64,000 nucleotides of DNA, taken from NCBI RefSeq assembly GCF_003201475.1, contig NZ_QJJK01000001.1:570501-634500 (forward strand). The letters run 5' to 3'. Positions 46,334 through 55,006 of the stretch are shown one piece after another. Under the pieces are notes generated by a model. It was given only the letters and a program-made list of their open reading frames with translations, was not told the DNA's origin and did no database searches. Positions within the stretch are counted from its first letter, which is position 1. Each line of letters opens with the position of its first letter. The position numbers and the translations under genes are program-made. The stretch comes from Chelatococcus asaccharovorans. GTDB taxonomy: Bacteria; Pseudomonadota; Alphaproteobacteria; Rhizobiales; Beijerinckiaceae.

Positions 46334-47368
46334 ATGAAACGTCCATTTGGCATTGCCCTCGCGCTCGCGGCGAGCGCCTTTGCTTTCGCCGCCTCCCCCG
46401 CCGCACGCGCGCAGGATGCCAAACCGGCCCAGCCGGTGGAACTCCTCAACGCCTCCTATGACGTCGCGCGGGAGCTGTTCGCGGCGATCAACCCGGTTTT
46501 CGCTGCGGAATGGCAGGCGAAGAATGGCCAGAAGGTCGAAATCAAGCAGTCTCACGCCGGCACCTCCGCGCAGGCCCGTGCGATCCTGGAGGGTCTGCAG
46601 GCTGACGTCGTGACCTTCAACCAGGTGACCGACGTTGAGATCCTGCATGACCGCGGCAATCTTGTCGCGGCCGACTGGCAGAAGCGCCTCCCCAATGCCG
46701 CCTCGCCCTTCTATTCGCTGCCCGCCTTCCTCGTGCGCAAGGATAACCCCAAGGGCATCAAGGACTGGAATGACCTCATCAGAAGTGATGTCAAGGTTAT
46801 CTTCCCTAACCCGAAGACCTCCGGAAACGCCCGCTACACCTATCTCGCGGCCTATGCCTACGCGCTCGAGACAAACGGTGGCGACCAGGCCAAGGCGCAG
46901 GACTTCGTGCGTCAGCTCTTCGCCAATGTGCCGGTGTTCGATACGGGCGGGCGCGGCGCGACCACGACCTTCGTCGAGCGCAACCTCGGCGACGTGCTGA
47001 TCACCTTCGAGTCCGAGGTCAACGGCATCCGCCGCGAATACGGCGACAAGGGCTTCCAGGTCATCGTTCCCCCCATCAGCCTGCTCGCGGAATTCCCCGT
47101 GAGCGTGGTCGACAAGGTGGTGGATCGCAAGGGCACCCGCGCGGTGGCGACCGCCTATCTGGAATTTCTCTACACCGACAAGGGGCAGGACATCCTGGCG
47201 AGCTTCTTCAACCGCGTGCACGCTCCGGCCGTCATTGCGAAATACAAGGAGCAGTTCCCGGAGGTGCGCCTCGTGAAGGTCGAGGACGTGTTCGGCGGCT
47301 GGGCCAAGGTGCAGAAGGAGCACTTCGCCTCCGGCGGCATCCTCGACAAGGTTTTCGTCAACCGCTGA
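46334..47368 (+). CDS. sbp: Periplasmic sulfate-binding protein
   Basis: 344 residues. The signal peptide (residues 1-26, ending AARAQ) precedes the Sbp/CysP fold with [20 protein letters not shown] at the mature N-terminus and [22 protein letters not shown], whose Ser and Gly contact the oxyanion. [19 protein letters not shown] and [15 protein letters not shown] are further family blocks. It captures sulfate for the CysTWA transporter. There is a 55-base gap from cysA and 21 bases to cysT. Whether it prefers sulfate (Sbp) or thiosulfate (CysP) cannot be told. Confidence 0.93.
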   Translation: MKRPFGIALALAASAFAFAASPAARAQDAKPAQPVELLNASYDVARELFAAINPVFAAEWQAKNGQKVEIKQSHAGTSAQARAILEGLQADVVTFNQVTDVEILHDRGNLVAADWQKRLPNAASPFYSLPAFLVRKDNPKGIKDWNDLIRSDVKVIFPNPKTSGNARYTYLAAYAYALETNGGDQAKAQDFVRQLFANVPVFDTGGRGATTTFVERNLGDVLITFESEVNGIRREYGDKGFQVIVPPISLLAEFPVSVVDKVVDRKGTRAVATAYLEFLYTDKGQDILASFFNRVHAPAVIAKYKEQFPEVRLVKVEDVFGGWAKVQKEHFASGGILDKVFVNR

Positions 47369-47389
47369 CCACCGCGAAGGAACAAAGCC

Positions 47390-48292
47390 GTGACAGCGAC
47401 AGTGATCGGGCCCCTGCATAGCGATGATGGGGGCCAGTTCATCCCCCCGCCGGTGATGAAGGCCGTCAGGGCGCGCCGGGTCCTGCCGGGCTTCGGCCTC
47501 ACCATGGGGCTGACGCTGACCTATCTCGGCGTCATCGTGCTGCTGCCGCTCGCCGCCCTCATCCTGAAATCGGCGGAGATCGGCCTTGACGGCTTCTGGC
47601 AGGTCCTGAGCAGCCCGAGGGTCCTCGCCTCCTTCCAGCTCACCTTCACCGCCGCGCTCATCGCGACCGCGATCAACGCGGCCTACGGCCTCCTGATGGC
47701 CTGGATCCTCGTGCGCTACGACTTCCCCGGCAAGCGGTTCGTCGATGCGCTGGTCGACCTGCCCTTCGCCCTGCCGACGGCCGTCGCCGGCGTCGCGCTC
47801 ACGACGCTGTTCGCCGGAACGGGCTGGTATGGCCGATGGCTGGAGCCGGCCGGCATTCAGGTCGCCTACACCATTACGGGCGTCGCCATCGCCATGGCCT
47901 TCACCAGCGTCCCCTTCGTCATCCGCACGGTGCAGCCGGTGCTGGAGAGCCTCGACAGCCAGATCGAGGAGGCCTCGGTGACGCTCGGCGCCTATCCCTT
48001 CACGATCTTTCGCCGGATCATCCTGCCGATGATCGCGCCGGCCTATCTCACCGGCTGCGCACTCGCCTTCGCCCGTTCGCTCGGGGAATTCGGTGCCGTC
48101 ATCTTCATCGCCGGCAACCTGCCCTTCAAGACGGAGATCGCCGCGCTCCTCATCTTCATCCGGCTCGAGGAGTTCGACTACCCAGCCGCGTCGGCGATCG
48201 CCGCGGTGCTGCTGGCGCTCGCCTTCATCATCCTCTTTGCCACCAATGTGCTGCAGGCACGGTGGCTGCGCCGCCGGGAGGCCGCATCATGA
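47390..48292 (+). CDS. cysT: Sulfate ABC transporter permease CysT
   Basis: 300 residues from a GTG. Six membrane helices begin at about residue 37 (LTMGLTLTYLGVIVLLPLAALIL). The family text DLPFALPTAVAGVALTTLF and the ATPase-contact loop IEEASVTLGAYPFTIFRRIILPMI identify CysT. RSLGEFGAVIFIAGNLPFKTEI is also typical. With CysW it forms the inner-membrane pore. The stop overlaps cysW in ATGA. Confidence 0.94.
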   Translation: MTATVIGPLHSDDGGQFIPPPVMKAVRARRVLPGFGLTMGLTLTYLGVIVLLPLAALILKSAEIGLDGFWQVLSSPRVLASFQLTFTAALIATAINAAYGLLMAWILVRYDFPGKRFVDALVDLPFALPTAVAGVALTTLFAGTGWYGRWLEPAGIQVAYTITGVAIAMAFTSVPFVIRTVQPVLESLDSQIEEASVTLGAYPFTIFRRIILPMIAPAYLTGCALAFARSLGEFGAVIFIAGNLPFKTEIAALLIFIRLEEFDYPAASAIAAVLLALAFIILFATNVLQARWLRRREAAS

Positions 48293-49161
48293 GTATGGCT
48301 GCACTGGACCCGGCGCGCGCCTTCCCGCAGGCGGCCGCCGTCGGCGCCAACGGGCGGACGACGCGGTCGGGGCAGCGCGTGCTGATCACGGCCGGGCTCG
48401 TGCTCACCGCCCTCTTCCTGGTCGCGCCCGTCGCCGTAATCTTCGCCCAGGCCTTCTCACGCGGCTTCGCCGCCTATCGCGCGTCCATCGTTCAGCCCGA
48501 GACGCTGCACGCGATCTGGCTGACCGCCGTCACCGCGCTGATCGCGGTGCCGATCAACATGGTCTTCGGCGTGGCGGCGGCCTGGGCCATCGCGAAGTTC
48601 CGCTTCCCCGGCAAGAAGACCCTGATCAGCCTGATCGAGATCCCCTTCTCGATCTCGCCGATCGTCGCCGGCGTCGCCTATCTGCTCGTCTATGGCTCGC
48701 AGGGCCTCTTCGGCGAGTGGCTCGCCGATCACGACATCCGCATCATGTTCACGCCGGCGGCGATCGTGCTCGTCATGCTGTTCGTGACGAGCCCCTTCGT
48801 GGTGCGCGAACTGCTTCCGCTCATGCAGGCGCAGGGATCCGAGCAGGAAGAGGCCGCCGCCACGCTGGGCGCGACCGGCTTCCAGATCTTCCGGCGCGTC
48901 ACCCTCCCGAATATCCGCTGGGCGCTGCTCTATGGCACGGTGCTGTGCAGCGCGCGGGCCATCGGCGAGTTCGGCGCGGTCTCGGTTGTATCCGGCCGCA
49001 TCCGCGGCGAAACCAACACCCTGCCGTTGCAGATCGAGCTACTCTACAACGACTACAACGCCGCCGGCGCCTTTGCCGCAGCCTCCACACTGACGGTGAT
49101 CGCGCTCATCACGCTTCTCATCAAGGCGATTATCGAGCGGCGGATCGGCGGCGCCGGATAA
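48289..49161 (+). CDS. cysW: Sulfate ABC transporter permease CysW
   Basis: 290 residues from the ATG overlapping the cysT stop. Six membrane helices; IEIPFSISPIVAGVAYLLVYG is the CysW counterpart of the CysT motif. The EAA loop is QEEAAATLGATGFQIFRRVTLPNI, and ARAIGEFGAVSVVSGRIRGETNTLPL is conserved. It is the last gene of cysA-sbp-cysT-cysW. No assimilation gene (cysD, cysN, cysH) is adjacent. Confidence 0.94.
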   Translation: MSMAALDPARAFPQAAAVGANGRTTRSGQRVLITAGLVLTALFLVAPVAVIFAQAFSRGFAAYRASIVQPETLHAIWLTAVTALIAVPINMVFGVAAAWAIAKFRFPGKKTLISLIEIPFSISPIVAGVAYLLVYGSQGLFGEWLADHDIRIMFTPAAIVLVMLFVTSPFVVRELLPLMQAQGSEQEEAAATLGATGFQIFRRVTLPNIRWALLYGTVLCSARAIGEFGAVSVVSGRIRGETNTLPLQIELLYNDYNAAGAFAAASTLTVIALITLLIKAIIERRIGGAG

Positions 49162-49359
49162 GGCCTTCCCCGCCAGACTTCGCGACGAGACCGCCTGTCA
49201 AGGAGCAAGATCAAATCCGTCGGCCATCGTCCATGCGCGTGATGCGCGCCGGGCCTACCGGAATGAGCTTTCCCTTGCGCGGGCCAATGCTCTAGATTGG
49301 CCCCGATTGAGCTCATCTGGAGCTGCCGGGTTTTTAATCTGACGGGTTGTGTGGCTGGT

Positions 49360-49506
49360 ATGGGCGAAGAAACTTACATTCTCAATACCTGGGAAGTCAT
49401 CGCCGTTTCGCTCGTCATCGGGGCCGTCGTCATCGTCGGCTTCTTCTTCATCCTCAACGCTCCGGAGCGGTGGCGACAGCGTCTGAAGCGCTGGCGGAAG
49501 CATTAG
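49360..49506 (+). CDS. Small single-span membrane protein, hypothetical
   Basis: 48 residues: MGEETYILNT, one hydrophobic helix at about residues 11-33 (WEVIAVSLVIGAVVIVGFFFIL), then a basic tail ending RQRLKRWRKH. Charge distribution fits N-out/C-in insertion. No strong ribosome site is visible, and its last 53 bases overlap the 3' end of the oppositely oriented CLC gene, so it may be spurious. I do not recognise a family. Confidence 0.4.
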   Translation: MGEETYILNTWEVIAVSLVIGAVVIVGFFFILNAPERWRQRLKRWRKH

Positions 49507-50851
49507 CCGGCGCGCGATCCTCAGCGCGCGTGGCGCGCAGGTCCTCCGCCAGGAAGTTGCGGGCGAGGCCGTGATAGAGCGGTTCTGGACAGATCAGCCG
49601 GGACGTGACGTAGCCCAGCACGGACGCCGTCATCAAGGCGAGGATATTGTCGGAGCTCTCCGTCATCTCGAGGATGATGACAAAGGCCGTCATCGGCGAT
49701 TGAACGACGCCGGCAAAGTAACCGGCCATACCGAACAGAGCGCCAAGGCCAACCTTGCTCCCCAGAAGGAGGGCGATGCTGCTGCCGAGACCTGCGCCCA
49801 CCGAGAGCGACGGCGCGAAAATGCCCCCTGGAATGCCGGACATCATGGAAAGAAAGGTCGCGAGCAGCTTGCTCAGAAAATAGAGCGGCGGCGCCGGCTG
49901 TCCCTCGATGGCGTGGCGGGCCTGCTCGTAACCGGAGCCGAAGGCATTTCCATCCGAGACGACGCCGAGGATTGCGACCAGGAAGCCGCAGACCCCGGCG
50001 GCCAGAACGAGCCTGAGCATCTTCTGCGGCTGGGCCCAGCGCTTCAGACGCAGCGTCCCGCGCAGGACGGCGAGGCTGAAGGCTGCGCCGAGGAAGCCAC
50101 CCGCCACGCCGCAGGCGATCACCAGCAGCCAGTCGTGCGCCTGCAGCATTACCTCATGGGTCTCGCCGAAATAGGTGTAGTTGCCGACGAGCGCGAGGGC
50201 GGCAAGGCCCGAAAGAATGACGGCATTCAGGACAAGCCCGTTGGCCCGCGACTCATAGGAGCGGCTCATCTCCTCGATGGCGAACACGATACCGGCGAGC
50301 GGCGTGTTGAAGGCGGCGGCGATGCCTGCCGCCGAGCCGGCGAGAATGAGACCGCGGGCGTTGCCGACACCGCCCCAGCGCGCCGACAGTTGCATGATAT
50401 AGGCGCCGACCTGCACCGTCGGGCCTTCGCGTCCGATCGAGGCGCCGCAGCCGAGCCCGACGATGGTCATGACGACCTTGACGACGGCGATCCTGAGCGA
50501 GAGCAGCCGTGCCCGCCCGGCCTGCGTCACGATGTTCTGGGCGGCCATGGCCTGGGGAATGCCGCTGCCCTGCGCGTTCGGCGCAATTCTCAATGTCAGA
50601 TAGGCGCAAACGAGGTAGCCGACAGGCGTCAAGGCAAGAGGAATAAGATAGCCCCACTCGCCGGACCCACGAATGGCGTGGAATATTGCCTGCGCGAAGT
50701 CCGCAGCCTTTGCGAAAAAAACCCCGAAAATGCCAATGGAGATGGCACCCAGCCAGAAGACGAGCCTTGGCTTCCACTGTGCTGCATTACCCCAGATGAC
50801 ACGGGATCTGCGCCACAGCTTCGCCCTTCCTGTGCGACGGGGCTTAAGCAA
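49454..50851 (-). CDS. CLC-family chloride/proton antiporter
   Basis: 465 residues with about 12-18 hydrophobic helical segments. The selectivity motifs are GSGIPQ (inner Ser), GREGP carrying the gating Glu, and GIPGGIFAPSLSVGA. The internal proton-transfer Glu is present in VFAIEEMSRSYE, so an antiporter rather than a passive channel is predicted. No CBS domain follows. CLC antiporters help in acid resistance and halide balance at the inner membrane. It is an isolated gene, with a repeat-containing gap upstream. Confidence 0.9.
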   Translation of the reverse strand: MLKPRRTGRAKLWRRSRVIWGNAAQWKPRLVFWLGAISIGIFGVFFAKAADFAQAIFHAIRGSGEWGYLIPLALTPVGYLVCAYLTLRIAPNAQGSGIPQAMAAQNIVTQAGRARLLSLRIAVVKVVMTIVGLGCGASIGREGPTVQVGAYIMQLSARWGGVGNARGLILAGSAAGIAAAFNTPLAGIVFAIEEMSRSYESRANGLVLNAVILSGLAALALVGNYTYFGETHEVMLQAHDWLLVIACGVAGGFLGAAFSLAVLRGTLRLKRWAQPQKMLRLVLAAGVCGFLVAILGVVSDGNAFGSGYEQARHAIEGQPAPPLYFLSKLLATFLSMMSGIPGGIFAPSLSVGAGLGSSIALLLGSKVGLGALFGMAGYFAGVVQSPMTAFVIILEMTESSDNILALMTASVLGYVTSRLICPEPLYHGLARNFLAEDLRATRAEDRAPANASASASDAVATAPER

Positions 50852-51055
50852 GGATAAACCTCTCCATTTTAGTCAGATTTCGAGGAGAAATCGTCAGATG
50901 CGCAGAGGCTTAACCTGCCTGCCCGCAGCGCTCAAGTCCAGCCGCGAGGTGGACGCATTGCCGCAAGGGGGCTAACGCCGGGGAAAAGGCGGCAGCGCGC
51001 GGGGGGCCGGAGGCGCGCACTGCTGGAAGAACGTCGCGCGAGACCGGGCGTGCTC

Positions 51056-51162
51056 AGAGCAAGTCCGTCTGTTGCGGACTTGCTCCACTTAAATATAATT
51101 AACGAGCAAATTCAAAATCTTATGTGAAACCGGACGGTTCCCTATAGGCCGGATTTGCTCTG
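51056..51162. repeat. AGAGCAAATCCGGC / GAGCAAGTCCGCAACAG repeat, copy 3 (inverted)
   Basis: The reverse complement starts CCAGAGCAAATCCGGC and ends GAGCAAGTCCGCAACAGACG, matching the copies at 14937 and 42868. The middle keeps GAATTTGCTCGTTAATT but is otherwise diverged. It overlaps the 3' end of the bisC-like gene, supplying its last six or seven codons and stop. Confidence 0.85.
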
Positions 51163-53418
51163 GGCTCGCCGCACGTCCACCAGGCAGCTGTTGGGCGCCG
51201 CGCCGCCCGTGAGGTGGGACGTCGGACGGTCCGACGTCAGCACATTGGGGTTGCCGCCCCGGTCCACGCTGGTGCCGTCCGGCATTACCACCGGATCAAA
51301 CCAGCCGCCGGTCGGCAACACCACGACGCCGGCCATGACCTCGGCGGAGAGGCGCGCGGCGGCCAGACTACGGCCGCGATCGTTGAAGATCTCGACGATG
51401 TCGCCGTCAGCGATGCCGCGCGACCCCGCGTCCACGGGATTGAGCAGCGCGACCTCGTGTCCAGTCCGTTTGGCGCGCTGGCTTTCCCCGACGAGTTCAA
51501 GCTGGCTGTGCAGGCGATGCGCCGGCTGGGGCGACAGGAGATGCAGCGGATAGGTCTCGGCGAGCGGCGCGCCGAGCCATTCCTCCGGCGGCATCCAGAC
51601 GGGATGGCCGGCAATATCGGGATAACCGAACCCGGCGATCGTGTCCGACACGATCTCGATGCGCCCCGAGGGCGTCGCGAGCGGATGGGCCAAGGGATCG
51701 GCGATGAAATCGGCGAAGGGCACGCCGGGGGCGGCCGCCTCCTCGCCGAGATCGAGGCCGGCATAGCCCTCGGCCTGGAAGGTCTCGAAATCCGGCAGCT
51801 CCGGGTGCCGCTCGCGGTAGCCGCCATAGAGCCGGCGCAGCCAGCCGTCTTCGTTGAGGCCTTCGGTGAAGGCCTCCTCCAGTCCCAGTTCCCGGGCGAT
51901 GCGCGCGAAAATGCGGAAGTCGCTCAGCACGCCCGGCGGCGGCGCCATGATCTGCCGGCTCGCGACCAGCCAGTTGTCACGTGAGGACGCGGCGATATCG
52001 TCGCGCTCGAAGGGCAGGCTCGCCGGGAGCACGATATCCGCGTGGCGGGCGGTCGCCGTCCACACACTCTCGTTGACGATGACCGTCTCCGGGCGGCGCC
52101 ACGCCTCGGCGAGGCGGTTGAGGTCCTGGTGGTGGTGGAAAGGGTTGCCGCCGGCCCACCAGACGAGCCGGATGTCCGGCAGCGTGAGATCGCGGCCGTT
52201 ATAGGCGAGCCTCTCCCCCGGACGCGTCAGCAGTTCGGTGATGCGCGCCACCGGAATGAAGGCTTTGACCGGGTTCGGTCCCTGCGGCAGGGCGGGCCCC
52301 TTGAGGTGGCGGATGGGCTGGCCGACGGAGCTCACCGCCGTGAGCCCGAAGGCAAAGCCCGCGCCGGGCCGGCCGATCTGCCCGGCCATCGCCGCCAGCG
52401 CGATCGCCGCCCAATAGGGCTGCTCGCCGAAGCGCGCGCGCTGCAGGGACCAGGAGGCGTTGACGAGGGCGGGGGCCTCGGCGAAGGCGCGTGCCAGGCC
52501 GCGGATCGTCTCCGCCGGCATTCCGGAAATGGCCTCCGCCCATTCCGGCGTCTTGGCGACGCCGTCGCTGGCACCCGTGAGATAGGCGGCGAAGGTGTCG
52601 AAGCCGGTGGTGTAGCGATCGAGGAAATCGCGCCGGGCGAGGCCCTCCGCCAGCAGGACCTCAGCCATCGCCAGCATGACGGCGGTATCCGTGTTCGGGC
52701 GGATGGCGACATGCTCGATCTGCGCGCGTCCGGCGATATCGGGCACGTCCGTCCCGACGGGGCTCACGACAACGACGCGCACGCCCTTCGCCACGAGGCG
52801 CTCCAGCCAGCGCTCGGCGCGATGCTGGCCGGTGCCGCCGGCTTCCACCTGGGCATTGGTGAGGCGGAAGCCGCCAAAGGAGATGACCATCCGCGCATGG
52901 GCGGCGATGAGATCCCAGCTCGGCGCGGCATCGGTGGCGCCGACGAAGGCCGGGCCGATGACATGCGGCAGCAGCACGGCGGCAGCACCGTAGCTGTAGG
53001 TATTGACCGACGACACGAAGCCGCCGCACAGATTGAGGAAGCGCTTGAGCTGGCTCGGCGCGTGGTTGAAGCGCCCGGCGCTCGCCCAGCCGTAGGAGCC
53101 GGCGAAGATCGCCGTGTTGCCGTGCGTCGCCCGGATCCGCGTGATCTCGTCGGCGACCAGCCTTACGGCCGTATCCCAGTCTACCGGGACGAAGGGCTCA
53201 CGGCCGCGCCCGCTGCCGTCGCGCGCGCCCTCGCCGGTATCAAGCCAGCCTTGCCGCACCATGGGCTGGCGCAGGCGCTCGGGGTGATCGGCGAGCTCGA
53301 GGAAACCCGCGCCGATCGGCGAGGGCCTCGGATCGTGCCGGAAGCCACGCAGTTCCGGCCGCCCCTCGCCGTCATGCACAACCTCATAGGTGCCGAAATG
53401 CGTGCCGAAGAGGTGCAT
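51142..53418 (-). CDS. bisC: BisC/TorZ-type molybdopterin oxidoreductase (biotin/methionine sulfoxide reductase-like)
   Basis: 758 residues, close to BisC/DMSO reductase length. There is no twin-arginine signal, so it is cytoplasmic like BisC. It lacks an N-terminal Fe-S cysteine motif. The molybdenum-ligand Ser fits GSYGWASAGRFNHAPSQLKRF. WWAGGNPFHHHQDLNRL and the C-terminal VDRGGNPNVLTSDRPTSH are pterin-binding blocks. Such enzymes reduce S-oxides (biotin, methionine) or N-oxides. It is the last gene of the leftward lysR operon, 31 bases after the binding-protein gene. Its final codons (AQSKSGL, stop) lie in an intergenic repeat. The substrate is inferred from class. Confidence 0.85.
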   Translation of the reverse strand: MHLFGTHFGTYEVVHDGEGRPELRGFRHDPRPSPIGAGFLELADHPERLRQPMVRQGWLDTGEGARDGSGRGREPFVPVDWDTAVRLVADEITRIRATHGNTAIFAGSYGWASAGRFNHAPSQLKRFLNLCGGFVSSVNTYSYGAAAVLLPHVIGPAFVGATDAAPSWDLIAAHARMVISFGGFRLTNAQVEAGGTGQHRAERWLERLVAKGVRVVVVSPVGTDVPDIAGRAQIEHVAIRPNTDTAVMLAMAEVLLAEGLARRDFLDRYTTGFDTFAAYLTGASDGVAKTPEWAEAISGMPAETIRGLARAFAEAPALVNASWSLQRARFGEQPYWAAIALAAMAGQIGRPGAGFAFGLTAVSSVGQPIRHLKGPALPQGPNPVKAFIPVARITELLTRPGERLAYNGRDLTLPDIRLVWWAGGNPFHHHQDLNRLAEAWRRPETVIVNESVWTATARHADIVLPASLPFERDDIAASSRDNWLVASRQIMAPPPGVLSDFRIFARIARELGLEEAFTEGLNEDGWLRRLYGGYRERHPELPDFETFQAEGYAGLDLGEEAAAPGVPFADFIADPLAHPLATPSGRIEIVSDTIAGFGYPDIAGHPVWMPPEEWLGAPLAETYPLHLLSPQPAHRLHSQLELVGESQRAKRTGHEVALLNPVDAGSRGIADGDIVEIFNDRGRSLAAARLSAEVMAGVVVLPTGGWFDPVVMPDGTSVDRGGNPNVLTSDRPTSHLTGGAAPNSCLVDVRRAQSKSGL

Positions 53419-53449
53419 GCTTTACTCCGAATATTCTGCGTGAAGCTCG

Positions 53450-54946
53450 CTACTGCACGGGCTTCAGATCGAACGCCCGCACCCAGTCGTCGCCACGCGC
53501 GGCCCAGGACACGCGCTTCGATGTGCCATAGGTCGCCGGCTGCACATAGAGGAAGAGCGCCGGCGCCTCCTCGCACATCAGCGCGGTCGCCTTGGTGTAG
53601 AAGCCCTGCCGCGCAGCCTTATCGGTGGTCGAGCGGCCCTGTTCGAGCAATTTGCCGAAGGCCGCGTTGTCCCAATAGGCATATTGGTTGCCCGGCGCAA
53701 AGAGCGTGAGCAATCCATCCGCATCGATCGTCGGCCAGGCCTGCGCCAGCACCGACATCGGCGCCAGCTCGCGCGAGCGCAGATATTTGTTCATATAGGT
53801 GCTGAAATCCATCTCGGAAATCTTCAGGTTCAGGCCGACCTGCGTGAGCTGGTCGGCAACGACCTGCGCGACTTCCGTGCCCTGGAGATAGACGCCGGTC
53901 GGCACGTCGAGCGCAATGGGCTGGCTCAAATCGACGCCCGAGGACTTCAGGAGCTGCTGCGCCTTGGCGGGGTCATAGGGGTAGGGCTTCAGGTCCGGAT
54001 TGAAGCCGAAATAGTTCGGCGACAGCACCTGGCATTGGGACACGTCCGCCGCGCCATCGAAGATGGCCTCTGTGATGCCTTGCTTGTCGACCGCATAGTT
54101 CAGGGCCTGGCGGAAGACCTTGTTGTCAAACGGCGGCTTCTGCGTGTTGAACTTGATGAACAGGCTGCGCGTGCTCGGCACGGAGCCGGCCGTAGCACTC
54201 CCGCTGTCCTTGATGCGCTTGACCTCGGTGAGCGGGATGCTCGTGATGAGATCGACCTCGCCGGCCAGAAGCGCGGCGACGCGGCTCGCGCTCTCCGGGA
54301 TATTGCGGAAGATCACGGTGTCGAAGGCCGGCTTCTCGCCCCACCACTTGGGATTGGCCTTCAGGGTGATGTGATCGCCCGGCACGTTCTCGGCGAGTTC
54401 ATAGCGCCCGCCGGAGAGCGTCTCGGTGGCGGGCTTGTGGCTCGCTGCCCATTGCGGCGGCAAGAGGAAGAACATCGAGAGCTGGTCGGCGAAAGCCGGA
54501 TAGGGCGCCGAGGTCGTCACCTCGATCTCGGTGGGGCTCACCACCTTCACGTCCTTGACGAGGTCGAACCAAGCCTTGATGCGCGCGTTGACCTTGGGGT
54601 CGCGCACGCGGTCCAGGTTCCATTTCACCGCCTCGGCGTCGACCTTCTCGCCATTGGCGAAGCTGGCGTTATCGACAAGCGTGAAACGCCAGGTGAGATC
54701 GTCCACCTGCTTCCAGGACTTCGCCACGGCAGGCTGGAGCTTCAGATCCGGCCCGCGGATGACGAGCGAAGGATAGATATGGCTGAGGACGCTCAAGTCC
54801 GTGCCGACGGATGCCGACATATGCGGATCAAGCGTATTGACGTTCGTGCCGAGCGCGATGGTGAGCGTTTCAGCGCTCGCCAAGACCGGCAGGCTGACCG
54901 CGACCACCGCCGCTGTCGCACCGATAATCCGTGACCAGTGACGCAT
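53450..54946 (-). CDS. ABC transporter solute-binding protein, peptide/opine/nickel family 5
   Basis: 498 residues with a signal peptide cut after about residue 25 (AVSLPVLASAETLTI). The family-5 fold text is TLTIALGTNVNTLDPHMSASVGTD, DDLTWRFTLVDNASFANGEKVDAEAVKWN, and NKVFRQALNYAVDKQGI. ATG is preceded by AAGGGGAAC. It presents oligopeptides or related ligands to the two permeases encoded upstream. I associate this gene context with solute-binding proteins found beside Avi_7169/7170-type genes, but the ligand is unknown. Three copies of a CTGCAARTCTG motif lie just upstream. Confidence 0.88.
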   Translation of the reverse strand: MRHWSRIIGATAAVVAVSLPVLASAETLTIALGTNVNTLDPHMSASVGTDLSVLSHIYPSLVIRGPDLKLQPAVAKSWKQVDDLTWRFTLVDNASFANGEKVDAEAVKWNLDRVRDPKVNARIKAWFDLVKDVKVVSPTEIEVTTSAPYPAFADQLSMFFLLPPQWAASHKPATETLSGGRYELAENVPGDHITLKANPKWWGEKPAFDTVIFRNIPESASRVAALLAGEVDLITSIPLTEVKRIKDSGSATAGSVPSTRSLFIKFNTQKPPFDNKVFRQALNYAVDKQGITEAIFDGAADVSQCQVLSPNYFGFNPDLKPYPYDPAKAQQLLKSSGVDLSQPIALDVPTGVYLQGTEVAQVVADQLTQVGLNLKISEMDFSTYMNKYLRSRELAPMSVLAQAWPTIDADGLLTLFAPGNQYAYWDNAAFGKLLEQGRSTTDKAARQGFYTKATALMCEEAPALFLYVQPATYGTSKRVSWAARGDDWVRAFDLKPVQ

Positions 54947-54963
54947 GACAGTTCCCCTTTTTT

Positions 54964-55006
54964 CAGACTTGCAGGTTCTTCCAGATTTGCAGGTTCAGAC
55001 TTGCAG
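54964..55006. repeat. Three direct copies of CAGAYTTGCAG
   Basis: CAGACTTGCAG at 54964 and 54996 and CAGATTTGCAG at 54982, spaced 18 and 14 bases apart. They span the end of the M24 gene (its last codons and TGA are in the third copy) and the short gap before the binding-protein gene. They could be a slippage product or a binding site. Confidence 0.75.
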
